From NCBI GenBank assembly GCA_014860115.1, contig JACZKK010000206.1:25440-89439 (forward strand): 64,000 nt of DNA, given 5' to 3'. This document shows, one piece after another, positions 1-8,725 of this stretch (its first letter is position 1; each line of letters begins with the position of its first letter). Below the pieces are notes generated by a model that was not told the DNA's origin, ran no database searches, and saw only the letters and a list, made by a program, of their open reading frames with translations. Source of the DNA: Ignavibacteriaceae bacterium (GTDB lineage: Bacteria; Bacteroidota; Ignavibacteria; Ignavibacteriales; Ignavibacteriaceae). The translations under genes were made by a program, and so were the position numbers.

Positions 1-516
1 TTCTTTCCCATTCCACCCGATGCTTTACTGATTGCCTTAGTTCTTGGTTCAACTAAAAAGGCATTTAAATTTGCTACAGTTTGCCTAATAGGTTCGGTAA
101 GTGGTGCCTTGCTTGGTTATGCTATTGGACATTATCTCTGGTGGACGCCATCTAACCAGTTTACTGGAATCGCAAATTTTTTCTTTAATAATATACCAAG
201 CTTTACACCACAAGCATTTTATGATATTCAAAAATTATATGTTGATTACGATTTTTGGATTATTTTCACCGCAGGATTTACACCACTACCATATAAAGTA
301 ATAACTATTTCTTCAGGTGCTTTCAATATTAATCTCGTGATGTTCATTGTGGCTTCAATTATTAGCCGAGGAGCCCGTTTCTTTTTGGTAGCAGCATTGA
401 TATGGAAGTTTGGACCTCAGATAAAATTATTTATTGATAAATATTTTAACTGGCTTGCTATAGCATTTACTGTTCTGCTGATCGGTGGTTTTGTTGCAAT
501 TAAATATCTTTTATGA
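1..516 (+). CDS. VTT/DedA-like (YqaA-type) membrane protein, 5' end outside window
   Basis: The frame is open from base 1, so the start lies upstream of the window and about 171 C-terminal residues are visible. The visible part opens with FFPIPPDALLIAL, like the Pro-rich re-entrant segment of VTT/DedA proteins, followed by Gly-rich membrane segments (VSGALLGYAIGHYLWW), a loop, the segment FTPLPYKVITISSGAFNIN typical of the YqaA branch, and a C-terminal hydrophobic helix. VTT proteins are inner-membrane proteins linked to lipid scrambling or undecaprenyl-phosphate transport; the substrate here is unknown. The family call is by motif recognition. Downstream, 180 bases separate it from the next gene and hold nothing I recognise. 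Confidence 0.75.
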   Translation, partial: FFPIPPDALLIALVLGSTKKAFKFATVCLIGSVSGALLGYAIGHYLWWTPSNQFTGIANFFFNNIPSFTPQAFYDIQKLYVDYDFWIIFTAGFTPLPYKVITISSGAFNINLVMFIVASIISRGARFFLVAALIWKFGPQIKLFIDKYFNWLAIAFTVLLIGGFVAIKYLL

Positions 517-696
517 AAAATCTCAAAGTTTCCGTTCAATATCATTTGCCAATTGCCAATTGAATTAATATTCAAGCCTTTGACAATTATCTTTTCACTT
601 ATTACATTTCAATAAGAATTAAAGCTTAAACTGTAAAGTTTAATCACCTGGCTTAATTTAAATCGAAATCAAAAACAACTCGGAAAGGATTAAGCA

Positions 697-996
697 ATGA
701 AAACATATGTAATGCTCACAAAACTCTCCCCTGAATCTTCAAAGCAGATGAAAGATCGTGCAAAACTCGGCAGGCAATGGCTTGACCATGTAAAGAACAA
801 ATGCCCGGAAGTTAAATTTATTGCACACTATGCTTTGCTGGGTCATTATGATTTCCTGGATATTTATGAAGCTCCTGATGAGGAAACTGCTGCAAAAGTT
901 TCAATGATAAGTTTATCGAACGGTGCTTTTCAGGCGGAAAGTTTATCTGCAATTCCTTACAAAAGATTTTTGGAATTAGCTGACGAAATTTCATAG
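697..996 (+). CDS. GYD domain-containing protein
   Basis: This 99-residue soluble protein matches the GYD family: it starts with YVMLTKLSPESS, has a central GHYDFLDIYEAPDEETA segment (the G-x-YD signature) and ends in a short helix. GYD proteins are small ferredoxin-like alpha/beta proteins of unknown function. The ATG is preceded by a purine-rich GGAAAGGA. It stands alone between a membrane protein and a YbaK protein, so context adds little. Confidence 0.8.
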   Translation: MKTYVMLTKLSPESSKQMKDRAKLGRQWLDHVKNKCPEVKFIAHYALLGHYDFLDIYEAPDEETAAKVSMISLSNGAFQAESLSAIPYKRFLELADEIS

Positions 997-1044
997 TTTT
1001 AAATTTTTTACTTAATCCCGGTCTTACTTTAAATCATATATTCA

Positions 1045-1080
1045 GAGTAGGAGTAGGAGTAAGAGTTCGAGTAAGAAGGA
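1045..1080 (+). repeat. Short tandem hexamer GAGTAR, about five to six units
   Basis: Units read GAGTAG, GAGTAG, GAGTAA, GAGTTC, GAGTAA and a degenerate GAAGGA. The run lies directly upstream of the YbaK-domain gene, about 40 bases before its start. It may be only low-complexity DNA, but a slippage-prone repeat in a leader can vary spacing. Confidence 0.6.
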
Positions 1081-1118
1081 ACGAATAGAAATAAAAAATA
1101 ATTTTTATGGAGGAAGTT

Positions 1119-1592
1119 ATGCCATTAAAAAAACTAAAATCATTTCTGGATGAGAATAAGGTTAAGTATATCTCTATCCAGCACTCATCTGCTTATACAG
1201 CGCAGGAGATTGCAGCAATTGCACACATTCCGGGAAAAGATCTTGCCAAAACAGTCATAATAAAAATTGATGGAAAGATGGCTATGGCTGTCTTGCCTGC
1301 ATCATACAAGGTTAGCTTTGATAGTTTAAAGGATATTCTTGGGGCAAAAGAGGTTAGATTGGCTTATGAGCAGGAATTCATGGACAAATTTCCTGATTGT
1401 GAAGTTGGTGCAATGCCGCCGTTTGGAAATATATATGGTATGGATGTTTTTGTTGCTGAAAGCTTAGCTGAAGAAGATGAAATTGCATTCAATGCCTGCA
1501 GCCACACCGAACTTATAAAAATGAATTTCAATGATTTTGAAAAACTTGTAAAACCAAAAAGAATTAAGTTTTCTGTTCCAAGCAAGATTTGA
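1119..1592 (+). CDS. YbaK/EbsC-type aminoacyl-tRNA deacylase domain protein
   Basis: This 157-residue protein has the layout of stand-alone YbaK/ProX editing proteins, which hydrolyse mischarged aminoacyl-tRNA: the N-terminal [11 protein letters not shown] segment, the core [14 protein letters not shown] strand-turn with its conserved Lys, and the Gly-rich loop VGAMPPFGN. An ATG lies 12 bases upstream (1107), but GGAGGAAG sits between the two ATGs at ideal spacing for the second, so 1119 is chosen. Substrate specificity (Cys-tRNA-Pro or another) cannot be read from the sequence. Confidence 0.85.
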   Translation: MPLKKLKSFLDENKVKYISIQHSSAYTAQEIAAIAHIPGKDLAKTVIIKIDGKMAMAVLPASYKVSFDSLKDILGAKEVRLAYEQEFMDKFPDCEVGAMPPFGNIYGMDVFVAESLAEEDEIAFNACSHTELIKMNFNDFEKLVKPKRIKFSVPSKI

Positions 1593-1621
1593 GTTCAACA
1601 ATTCTTTTATGAACTGAAAAT

Positions 1622-2161
1622 TCAGGAAGGAGTATTTATAAGACTCCCTTTCAGGTATTCTACAATCTCTTCTATTGTATCAAATGATTTAACCATATCG
1701 GCGCTTCTTCCTTCCAACTTCATTTGCTCATTCATTTCAGATACAATCGTCTTCCAGATTGATGAGTGACAGGCAACCGGCTTTATTCTCATCAAATCTT
1801 TGTTTGCGTACTCCCATACAGCGGCAAGTTCAAGCAAAGTTCCAGTTCCGCCTTGCAGCACAACAAAACCGTCACCAAGTCCGATCAGTTTATCAATCCT
1901 TTCAAAGAGTGTAATACATTTAATTTCTTTTGTGATGTATTTGTTAGTGTATCTTCCCCACAAATCAACAGTAACACCAATGGCTTCACCGCCGCCTTCA
2001 ACTGCACCTTTGGATGCAGCCTCCATTATTCCATTGAAACCACCCGTGCAAATATCAAAGCCATTTAAAGCAAGATTTTTTCCGAGGGTATATGCGGTGA
2101 GGTACTGCTCTTCATTATTAATTGGTTTAGAACTGCCGAATATCGTTATGATCTTTTTCAT
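1622..2161 (-). CDS. LOG-family / TIGR00725-like nucleotide-binding protein
   Basis: The 179-residue product has a Rossmann-like start (IITIFGSSKP), the GGFNGIMEAASKGA segment and the nucleotide-binding LQGGTGTLLE loop. These are hallmarks of the LOG (lysine decarboxylase-like) family, some members of which are cytokinin riboside 5'-monophosphate phosphoribohydrolases. The usual PGGxGTxxE motif has Gln in place of the first Pro, as in more distant members, so enzymatic function is unproven. No Shine-Dalgarno site is visible before the ATG. It is convergent with the YbaK gene. Confidence 0.8.
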   Translation of the reverse strand: MKKIITIFGSSKPINNEEQYLTAYTLGKNLALNGFDICTGGFNGIMEAASKGAVEGGGEAIGVTVDLWGRYTNKYITKEIKCITLFERIDKLIGLGDGFVVLQGGTGTLLELAAVWEYANKDLMRIKPVACHSSIWKTIVSEMNEQMKLEGRSADMVKSFDTIEEIVEYLKGSLINTPS

Positions 2162-2198
2162 ACTAAAAAAAAATTATTTTCTTACGAAAGATAAGCAA

Positions 2199-2233
2199 TA
2201 AAAAATCCGTAGCTTTTTTCAGACTACGGATTT
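2199..2233 (-). terminator. Rho-independent terminator of the YceI operon
   Basis: Inverted repeat TCCGTAG (2206-2212) and CTACGGA (2224-2230) with an 11-base loop. Read on the minus strand the stem is followed by a run of T (the A-run at 2199-2205). It lies just past the stop of the YceI gene. Confidence 0.8.
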
Positions 2234-2258
2234 ATAAAGTAAAGTATTTTTGAATGAA

Positions 2259-2888
2259 CTACTTAGCGTTTGATCCACGAAGAGTTGCGGTAATCTCTAT
2301 TTCGTCTGCAACCTTTTGTCCGACAACCATATTTTCGATATCAAATTCAGAAAGTGCAATGTTGAATTTCGCTTGAACTCCCAACAGGTCGCCTGGCGCA
2401 TACTGTTTTGTCTGTTCACTCGCGTCCAGATAAGTTAATGTTACATCTGCAATCGTTTCTTTTGTTACACCGTGAACTGTAAAGTCCCCGGTTATCTTTG
2501 TCTCGATTCTGCTATCTTCAAGAGTTTTAATATCTCCTACTTTCTTTAATACAAAAGTAATTTCAGGATAATTATCTGCATCTAACCAGTTATCGCTTCT
2601 CAGATGTTCATCTCTAAGATCAATCGCTGTTTTGATCGAAGCAACAGAAATTGTGATAGAACCTTTCATTGATTTAATGTCAGCTACATTTAAAGTTACT
2701 TTGCCTTTTACATCATTCGAAATTCCGGTAATATCTTCCAGCGGAGTTGTGCTGAAAAATTTCACCTGATTTCGCTTGTCTTCAAAATTGAATGTCTGTT
2801 CGCCTGTGGCTTTCACTTTAAAACCTTGAGCGAAGGACATTGATACTGCAACAAGCAGTAAGATGAGTGTTTTGATTATTTTCTTCAT
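2259..2888 (-). CDS. YceI family periplasmic protein
   Basis: This 209-residue protein has a signal peptide (LILLLVAVSMSFAQ) followed by a YceI lipocalin-like beta-barrel: FSTTPLEDITG, GSITISVASIKTAIDLRDEHLRSDNWLDADNYPE (shortened here: the LRSDNWLDADNYPEITF segment is the most diagnostic), and a VHGVTKETIADVTL strand. The family binds isoprenoid or other amphiphilic molecules in the periplasm. The ATG overlaps the stop of the upstream small membrane protein by four bases (ATGA), and an AAGGAG site sits inside the end of that gene, so the two are translationally coupled. Confidence 0.9.
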   Translation of the reverse strand: MKKIIKTLILLLVAVSMSFAQGFKVKATGEQTFNFEDKRNQVKFFSTTPLEDITGISNDVKGKVTLNVADIKSMKGSITISVASIKTAIDLRDEHLRSDNWLDADNYPEITFVLKKVGDIKTLEDSRIETKITGDFTVHGVTKETIADVTLTYLDASEQTKQYAPGDLLGVQAKFNIALSEFDIENMVVGQKVADEIEITATLRGSNAK

Positions 2889-3175
2889 TTTTTCTCCTTT
2901 GTCTTTTTTGATTTGAATATAAAAAATAAAATCGCTGATACAACTACTATTATACCGGAAATAACTGTAGTGTGCGGAAGAAGTCCCAAAATAAACTTTT
3001 CCTGATAAATTTTTTGAGGCTCTAATCCTAATGCCTTATCAAGTTCTGAAATTTCCTGCTCGAGCCAAATTCCATCTTTAGATAAAATTTCTCCTCCACT
3101 TGCAAGCCACCAGAATAAAACTGCTGCTAAAAGGATCAATGCAACAATTATGATGAATTTTTGTTTGCTGTTCAT
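2885..3175 (-). CDS. Small two-helix membrane protein, function unknown
   Basis: The 96-residue product has two hydrophobic helices (about residues 6-25 and 70-90) separated by a soluble loop, and a Lys-rich C-terminal tail, so both ends probably face the cytoplasm. I do not recognise a family. It overlaps the YceI gene by four bases and is evidently co-transcribed with it, suggesting an envelope role. There is no clear Shine-Dalgarno site before its ATG. Confidence 0.7.
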   Translation of the reverse strand: MNSKQKFIIIVALILLAAVLFWWLASGGEILSKDGIWLEQEISELDKALGLEPQKIYQEKFILGLLPHTTVISGIIVVVSAILFFIFKSKKTKEKK

Positions 3176-3360
3176 AATGAACTCAAATTGTTATAAGTAT
3201 TAAATTATCTAAATTTTCACTAATGATTTTAATAAAATCTGTCTACATTAAAAATCGAGTCGAATAGTTGTGGTGATGACTTTACCAAATTACAAATCTA
3301 TGTTACGACATATATTATTAAAGTTCAAGATAAATCGTTTAATAAAAGCATGAACAAATA

Positions 3361-4584
3361 ATGGCTGAAAAAAGTTTCGACATATTAGTAATAGGTGGAG
3401 GAATAATAGGGACAGCTACTGCACTTTCCCTACAAAACAGCTCAAAATTAAACATTTTATTGATTGAAGCTGAAAAAAAGCTTGCATTCCATCAAACAGG
3501 AAATAACAGCGGGGTCATTCATTCCGGACTTTATTATAAACCTGGCTCGTTAAAAGCTAAGAACTGCACTGATGGAAGAGAATTGCTTTATAACTTTTGT
3601 GCAGAGCAAAATATTCCTCACCAGAAATGTGGAAAAATTGTAGTTGCGACCAACGAATCCGAACTAAATGCCCTTGATGAATTATATAAAAGAGGAATTG
3701 CAAATGGTTTGAATGGAATTAAAAAACTAAGTGCAAATGAGATTAAAAATTATGAGCCTCACACAACAGGAATTGCCGGTATATTTGTTCCTCAGACAGG
3801 TATAGTTGACTACTCAAAAGTTACCGATGCTTATGCAAAATTATTTTTAGAAGCAGGGGGTTATCTTGAAACATGTTGCAAGTTTTTATCTTTAAATAAT
3901 GCTAATGGTGAGCTTATCGCAATTACAACAAAAGGTGAATTTAAAACAAAGTTTCTGGTAAATTGTGGCGGGTTATATTGCGACAGGATTGCAAAACTTT
4001 GTGGAGTCAATCCCGGGTTGCAGGTTGTTCCTTTTAGAGGAGAGTATTATAAACTGAAAAAAGAAAAAGAGTATTTGGTTAAAAACTTAATTTATCCCGT
4101 TCCCGATCCACGCTTTCCATTTTTAGGAGTTCACTTTACGCGAATGATTAAAGGCGGTGTCGAAGCCGGACCAAATGCAGTGCTTGCATTCAAAAGAGAG
4201 GGATATACTAAAAAAGATTTTTCTGTTTCCGATCTATCACAAATGTTTTTTTATGCCGGTTTCTGGAAGATGGCTTCAAAATACTATAAGATGGGCTTTG
4301 GAGAATTCTATCGTTCATTCAGTAAGAAAGCTTTTGTAAGTGCATTACAGAAATTAATTCCTGAAATTCAGGAAGAAGATATTGAGGTTGGTGGTGCTGG
4401 TGTCAGAGCTCAAGCTCTTGAACCTGACGGAAAACTTGTAGATGATTTTAGAATTGTGGAATCAAATAAAATGGTTCACGTTTTGAACGCACCTTCGCCG
4501 GCAGCAACAGCTTCGTTAAGCATTGGAAGAACCATAGCTGAAATTGTAAAAAAGAATTTTGATACTAGGTCAACAAGGGTGTAG
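3361..4584 (+). CDS. lhgO: L-2-hydroxyglutarate oxidase (LhgO/YgaF family)
   Basis: This 407-residue FAD-dependent oxidoreductase of the DAO superfamily starts with the dinucleotide-binding motif VIGGGIIGTATA (about residues 11-22) and continues with the family-specific TGNNSGVIHSGLYY and PGSLKAKNC stretches. Further matches are QTGIVDYSKV and the C-terminal GGAGVRAQALEPDG and APSPAATASLSIG. Known members oxidise L-2-hydroxyglutarate to 2-oxoglutarate and pass electrons to the membrane quinone pool. Length fits the family. It is monocistronic, with gaps of about 190 bases on both sides. Confidence 0.9.
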   Translation: MAEKSFDILVIGGGIIGTATALSLQNSSKLNILLIEAEKKLAFHQTGNNSGVIHSGLYYKPGSLKAKNCTDGRELLYNFCAEQNIPHQKCGKIVVATNESELNALDELYKRGIANGLNGIKKLSANEIKNYEPHTTGIAGIFVPQTGIVDYSKVTDAYAKLFLEAGGYLETCCKFLSLNNANGELIAITTKGEFKTKFLVNCGGLYCDRIAKLCGVNPGLQVVPFRGEYYKLKKEKEYLVKNLIYPVPDPRFPFLGVHFTRMIKGGVEAGPNAVLAFKREGYTKKDFSVSDLSQMFFYAGFWKMASKYYKMGFGEFYRSFSKKAFVSALQKLIPEIQEEDIEVGGAGVRAQALEPDGKLVDDFRIVESNKMVHVLNAPSPAATASLSIGRTIAEIVKKNFDTRSTRV

Positions 4585-4773
4585 AAATTTTATAAAGTAA
4601 TTCTCCCCTTGTGATTGATTAAAAGCATTTAAGATTTTATATTCTGGATATATTATTATCACTTTTTAATCCAGGGATTATCATTCCTGTGATTATAAAT
4701 GAAGGCTAATTGCGATTTGCTGAAAAGAATTAACCCTGGTGTAAGTATATTCAAATTAAAAAGGATTTGAAAA

Positions 4774-5223
4774 ATGAAAACAGTAAATGAGATTCTTGAA
4801 AAAAAAGGAAACCAGATCTGGTCTGTTACACCGGAAATAACAGTCTTTGATGCATTAAAATTAATGGCTGAAAAAGAAATAGGTGCTGTTCTGGTTATTT
4901 TAGATGGTAGAGTTGTTGGAATATTGTCTGAAAGAGACTATGCAAGGAAAGTGGCGCTGTATGGTAAATCCTCTCTCCAGATGACAGTTAAAGAAATAAT
5001 GTCAGCCAATGTTATCTATGTAGAAATTTCGCAAAGTGTTGAAGAGTGTATGGCTTTGATGATACATAAACGAATAAGACATCTGCCGGTATATAAAGAA
5101 GGCAAGTTAGCTGGATTCATATCAATTGGCGATGTGGTAAAAGCACTGATTGATGAAAAGGAGTTTGTAATCGATCAATTGGTACATTATATAAAAGATA
5201 CACCTCCAATAAAAAATAATTAG
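4774..5223 (+). CDS. CBS-domain pair protein
   Basis: The 149-residue protein consists of two CBS motifs in tandem (about residues 8-62 and 75-132); GAVLVILDGRVVGILSERDYARKV and the matching RHLPVYKEGKLAGFISIGDVV mark the second halves of each (quoted separately from the 20-residue core LSERDY and ISIGDVV). Such stand-alone Bateman modules bind adenine nucleotides as energy sensors. The start follows AAAGGA. No partner gene is adjacent, so its target is unknown. Confidence 0.9.
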   Translation: MKTVNEILEKKGNQIWSVTPEITVFDALKLMAEKEIGAVLVILDGRVVGILSERDYARKVALYGKSSLQMTVKEIMSANVIYVEISQSVEECMALMIHKRIRHLPVYKEGKLAGFISIGDVVKALIDEKEFVIDQLVHYIKDTPPIKNN

Positions 5224-5291
5224 CTGGACCAAATCTTGAAATGAATTCTCTTCATAAATATTAAAATTATATTATTACTCGCTTTTATAAA

Positions 5292-6365
5292 ATGAACTCT
5301 CCTGAATTAAAGCGTGATGATTTTTTTCTGATCATTAGTTCCTGCATGGACAAAACAAATCTGGATGAAATTAAACGGATCATTACTTCGCTAAAAAACA
5401 TAGCCACAGAACTCATTAGTGAGGATGGAAATAACATATTAATTAAAACAGATAATGCTATAATTGAGTACTCGTACAAACTCATTCAAAAGGAATTTGA
5501 ACAGATCCTAAATACACGTACTATTGAAAGAACCAAGTATTATCTTAACCGATTGCTCAAAAGTTTATCAGTTCAAAAGGAAGGAAAAATTAATGATTTA
5601 AATTTGAATAGATGGAAAGAGTATGATGATATAATCACAGACAGTCTGTGGATATTTGATAAGAGGGACACTTCCGGTATGCACAAAGCAGGATACTGGG
5701 GAAATTTCATTCCGCAAATTCCAAATCAACTACTAAGGAGATTTACAAAAAAAGGAGAATGGGTTCTTGATCCTTTTCTCGGCAGCGGGACAACTTTAAT
5801 TGAATGCAAAAGACTTGGAAGAAATGGAGTTGGTGTTGAACTAATCAAGCAGGTTGCAAATACAACCGAATCAAATGTTATGAGGGAAAAAAATCCTTTT
5901 AAAGTTAACACAAAAGTGGTTAGTGGAAATAGTGCTGCTATTGATTACAAGCCCTTATTAAAAAAATTGAAAATGAATTCATTTCAGTTTGTAATTATGC
6001 ATCCTCCCTATTGGGACATAATCAAATTCAGCGATAATAAAGATGATCTCTCAAATGCAAAATCAACACAGGATTTTTTGGGAATGTTCAAAAAAGTTGC
6101 TGATAACATTTATCCACTCCTTGATAAAGGAAGATATTGTGCAGTAGTCATTGGCGATAAATATTCAGCGGGAGAATGGATTCCACTTGGATTTTACGTT
6201 ATGCAGGAAATGATGAATAAGGGTTTTAAGTTGAAATCAACTATTATAAAAAATTTTGATCAGACAACAGCAAAGAGAAACCAGAAAGAATTATGGCGCT
6301 ACAGAGCCTTAGCCGGCGGGTTTTACATTTTTAAGCACGAGTACATATTCTTATTTCAAAAATAA
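5292..6365 (+). CDS. DNA methyltransferase of the N4/N6 amino type
   Basis: The 357-residue product carries AdoMet-binding motif I, DPFLGSGTT (residues 160-168), then GRNGVGVEL, and a catalytic motif IV HPPYW (237-241) in place of the commoner DPPY or SPPY. Motif I precedes motif IV. Residues 1-130 are helical and may recognise DNA. The enzyme should transfer a methyl group to the exocyclic amine of A or C. Two genes downstream is a protein with a PD-(D/E)XK-like motif, so this may be half of a restriction-modification system; an orphan methylase is the alternative. No Shine-Dalgarno site is seen before the ATG. Confidence 0.8.
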   Translation: MNSPELKRDDFFLIISSCMDKTNLDEIKRIITSLKNIATELISEDGNNILIKTDNAIIEYSYKLIQKEFEQILNTRTIERTKYYLNRLLKSLSVQKEGKINDLNLNRWKEYDDIITDSLWIFDKRDTSGMHKAGYWGNFIPQIPNQLLRRFTKKGEWVLDPFLGSGTTLIECKRLGRNGVGVELIKQVANTTESNVMREKNPFKVNTKVVSGNSAAIDYKPLLKKLKMNSFQFVIMHPPYWDIIKFSDNKDDLSNAKSTQDFLGMFKKVADNIYPLLDKGRYCAVVIGDKYSAGEWIPLGFYVMQEMMNKGFKLKSTIIKNFDQTTAKRNQKELWRYRALAGGFYIFKHEYIFLFQK

Positions 6366-6377
6366 TCCGAGATTTAT

Positions 6378-6794
6378 ATGAAAAAAAAGGATGTCCTCCT
6401 TCTGTTATTAATAACTGTCATAATTCCTAACTGTTCGTCGAGCAAAGAAGAAGCTGATATTCGTCTGCACGATATATGGGCGATTGAGTCAATTGAGAGT
6501 TACGCAGTTCTTATTGATGAGAGCATAAAAAATCTTCCTGTTCTCGAGATTTATGTTGCTGAAAAGAGAGTTCACGGAAACACAGGGTGTAATACTATTA
6601 ACGGCGAAGTTAACATTGATGGGAACAATATCACTTTTCAGAACATAGTTACAACAGAAATGGCTTGTCCCGGTAATCTTGAACAGAGATTCTTAACTAA
6701 CCTGATTAAAGTGAACAGATATAAAATTGAAAAATTGAGATTGCATTTGTTTGAAGATGACAAAGAATTAATGGTCTTCAAGAAAATTGATTGA
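6378..6794 (+). CDS. META-domain (HslJ-like) lipoprotein
   Basis: This 138-residue protein has a lipoprotein signal (LLLLLITVIIPNC, lipid-modified Cys at about residue 19) and a META domain containing GNTGCNTINGEV and TTEMACPG, the two Cys-bearing motifs typical of HslJ-type domains. HslJ members are outer-membrane or periplasmic proteins associated with heat stress and novobiocin resistance; the biochemical role is unknown. It begins 12 bases after the methyltransferase stop and ends 10 bases before the next gene, so it sits inside that operon, an odd place for an exported lipoprotein. Confidence 0.8.
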   Translation: MKKKDVLLLLLITVIIPNCSSSKEEADIRLHDIWAIESIESYAVLIDESIKNLPVLEIYVAEKRVHGNTGCNTINGEVNIDGNNITFQNIVTTEMACPGNLEQRFLTNLIKVNRYKIEKLRLHLFEDDKELMVFKKID

Positions 6795-6804
6795 TCCAAT
6801 ATAA

Positions 6805-7443
6805 ATGGACGCTGAACTAATCAGTATTGAAAAAGAATTAAAAAAAAGATTGTCATACCCATATAAGTGGGGAAGAAAACAAAACGATGAATTTGACAAG
6901 CTGACAAATTTTGTTTACAGAATTCCTTCCTTTGATGAAGTCTTAAAAGAAACCGAGAACAGGTTCAGCGAAGACAAAGAACATCAAAACATTGCCAACT
7001 ATGCCTTGAACCGCTGGTACAACTTCTGGTCAGCCCAGTCAGTTGAAAAAATATTCTGTTCACTTCCGAATGTTAAACCAGCATTAGATGAAAAAGACAG
7101 GCTCGTTGATTTCACGATTGATGGTGTTACATTTGATCATAAAACTTCAGTCTTCCCAAAAAATTTTCCGCTTTCTATTGAAGAAGCAATCAAGAAAACT
7201 GATGAGCTAATTCGATGGTTATACAAGCATCAATCGCAGCAGCAAAGAAAACATTTAAAGAACAGACTATTCATCGTTCTCTATTCTGCAGATGGCGAGC
7301 ACTGGAAACTAAAGGCAGAAATTTCCTGGCTCAAAGATAGAATTGAAAAATACATGCAAGGTTTCAATCCACATTTCTTGATGAAATTCCAATTTGAAAA
7401 GAATCAGGAAACTTTCTCTGATGTAATCTGGGCAATTCGTTAA
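6805..7443 (+). CDS. Possible PD-(D/E)XK restriction endonuclease
   Basis: The 212-residue protein is soluble and matches no family I can name with certainty. Residues 101-113 read VDFTIDGVTFDHK, fitting the D-x(n)-(D/E)-x-K nuclease signature with D102, D111 and K113, followed by a beta-strand-like segment LFIVLY near 155-160. In this position, directly downstream of a DNA methyltransferase and its small lipoprotein neighbour, a cognate restriction enzyme is a reasonable inference. The motif is short and could occur by chance. No Shine-Dalgarno site is evident; the 10-base gap to the upstream gene suggests co-translation. Confidence 0.5.
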   Translation: MDAELISIEKELKKRLSYPYKWGRKQNDEFDKLTNFVYRIPSFDEVLKETENRFSEDKEHQNIANYALNRWYNFWSAQSVEKIFCSLPNVKPALDEKDRLVDFTIDGVTFDHKTSVFPKNFPLSIEEAIKKTDELIRWLYKHQSQQQRKHLKNRLFIVLYSADGEHWKLKAEISWLKDRIEKYMQGFNPHFLMKFQFEKNQETFSDVIWAIR

Positions 7444-7577
7444 ATTAAATCTTTATTAAAACCCCTGCCTAAACTCAATTATTGATTGTTAATAACACTT
7501 GTTTTTTATTAATTGAATTTATTAAGTTCATTCGGGCTATTAATAAATAACTTTTAAATAAAAACTAAGGAGGTTAA

Positions 7578-8615
7578 ATGAAAACGTTATTCCTTTTTGC
7601 TCTTTTTCTTACCAGTTCTGCATTTGCACAAATTACAATAACCAGCACTGACGTTAGTAATGTTTTTGCGGTTGGTAATTCGGCAACAATCCATTCTACT
7701 GACATTACAAGCTTCGATATCGGATCGGCTGGTGGTGGGAATAACTGGGACTTTTCGGGATTACAAAGTACTGAAACCTTTTCTCTTTTGAGCGTTGATG
7801 TAGCAACGACTCCATATGCTAGTGAATTCCCAGGAGCTAATCTTGCAACTTACAGTCAAGGTGAATATGGCGGATATCCTGCAGAAATTTGGTCATACTT
7901 AAGTATAAACGGTAGCTTAAGTAATCTGGGCCAGGCAGTTACTTCAGATTCTTTACCCGGTGTGTTGGTTGCCATTAAAGATGTCCCATCAAGTATTGAA
8001 TTACAATTACCAATGTCGTTAAATACTTCATGGTCTCAATCTTATACAGAAACAGTTTATTTCGGTGGGGTTCCAATCAGTCAGACAAGCATTTCAATTA
8101 ATGTAGTTGTTGATGCCTGGGGCACAATGACAATGCCAGGTGGTGCCGGCTTCGACGCTTTAAGAATAAGAGAGACTTCTATGGAAAGTGGAAATACAAG
8201 TGTTCAATATTCTTTTCTGGCAAAGAATGGTGCAAATGTAACTGTCTCTGCAACAGATCCTAATCCTCCATCCAGTGGAGTTATTAATGCAGATTGGTAT
8301 GACTGGAATTTATCTTTCACAACTGATGTTAAACAAATCAGCGGATTGCCGCAGGATTTTAACATTAGCCAAAACTATCCAAATCCATTCAACCCAACTA
8401 CAAATATTGAATACAGTATTCCTGAAGCATCATTTGTTCAGTTGAAAGTTTTTGATATTCTTGGGAATGAGGTTGTAACACTCGTGAATGAAGAGCAATC
8501 AGCTGGAAGTTACAGAGTAGATTTTTCAGGCGTTGATTTTGCAAGCGGTTTGTATATTGCAAAACTTCAGGCGGAAAATTACACTAAGACTATTAAGATG
8601 TCTTTGTTAAAATAA
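7578..8615 (+). CDS. Secreted protein with T9SS type A sorting domain
   Basis: The 345-residue product has a signal peptide (TLFLFALFLTSSAFAQ) and a Ser/Thr/Gly-rich central region of about 240 residues predicted to be beta-rich. It ends in a roughly 80-residue T9SS C-terminal domain: NYPNPFNPTTNIEYSIP, VFDILGNEV, then GLYIAKLQ and TIKMSLLK. That tail directs export across the outer membrane by the PorSS/T9SS machinery and surface attachment. The central domain has no recognised family. A strong AAGGAGG lies four bases before the ATG, hinting at high expression. It is a single gene. Confidence 0.88.
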   Translation: MKTLFLFALFLTSSAFAQITITSTDVSNVFAVGNSATIHSTDITSFDIGSAGGGNNWDFSGLQSTETFSLLSVDVATTPYASEFPGANLATYSQGEYGGYPAEIWSYLSINGSLSNLGQAVTSDSLPGVLVAIKDVPSSIELQLPMSLNTSWSQSYTETVYFGGVPISQTSISINVVVDAWGTMTMPGGAGFDALRIRETSMESGNTSVQYSFLAKNGANVTVSATDPNPPSSGVINADWYDWNLSFTTDVKQISGLPQDFNISQNYPNPFNPTTNIEYSIPEASFVQLKVFDILGNEVVTLVNEEQSAGSYRVDFSGVDFASGLYIAKLQAENYTKTIKMSLLK

Positions 8616-8639
8616 TTCTCTCTCTTGTTCCTAATACTT

Positions 8640-8666
8640 GCAGCACAGATTATTAATCTGTGCTGC
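8640..8666. repeat. Dispersed palindrome GCAGCACAGATT / AATCTGTGCTGC, copy 1
   Basis: A perfect 12-bp inverted repeat with loop ATT sits 24 bases after the stop of the T9SS protein gene. The same palindrome with small changes recurs at 11610 and 20789, always just 3' of a plus-strand gene. It could act as a terminator or mRNA-end stabiliser, or be a REP-like mobile sequence. No long T-run follows directly. Confidence 0.8.
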
Positions 8667-8725
8667 TGTAATATTCTTTTTATTCTTTTCTTTAGATTTA
8701 CTCACAATAATTTTAAACTAAATTA

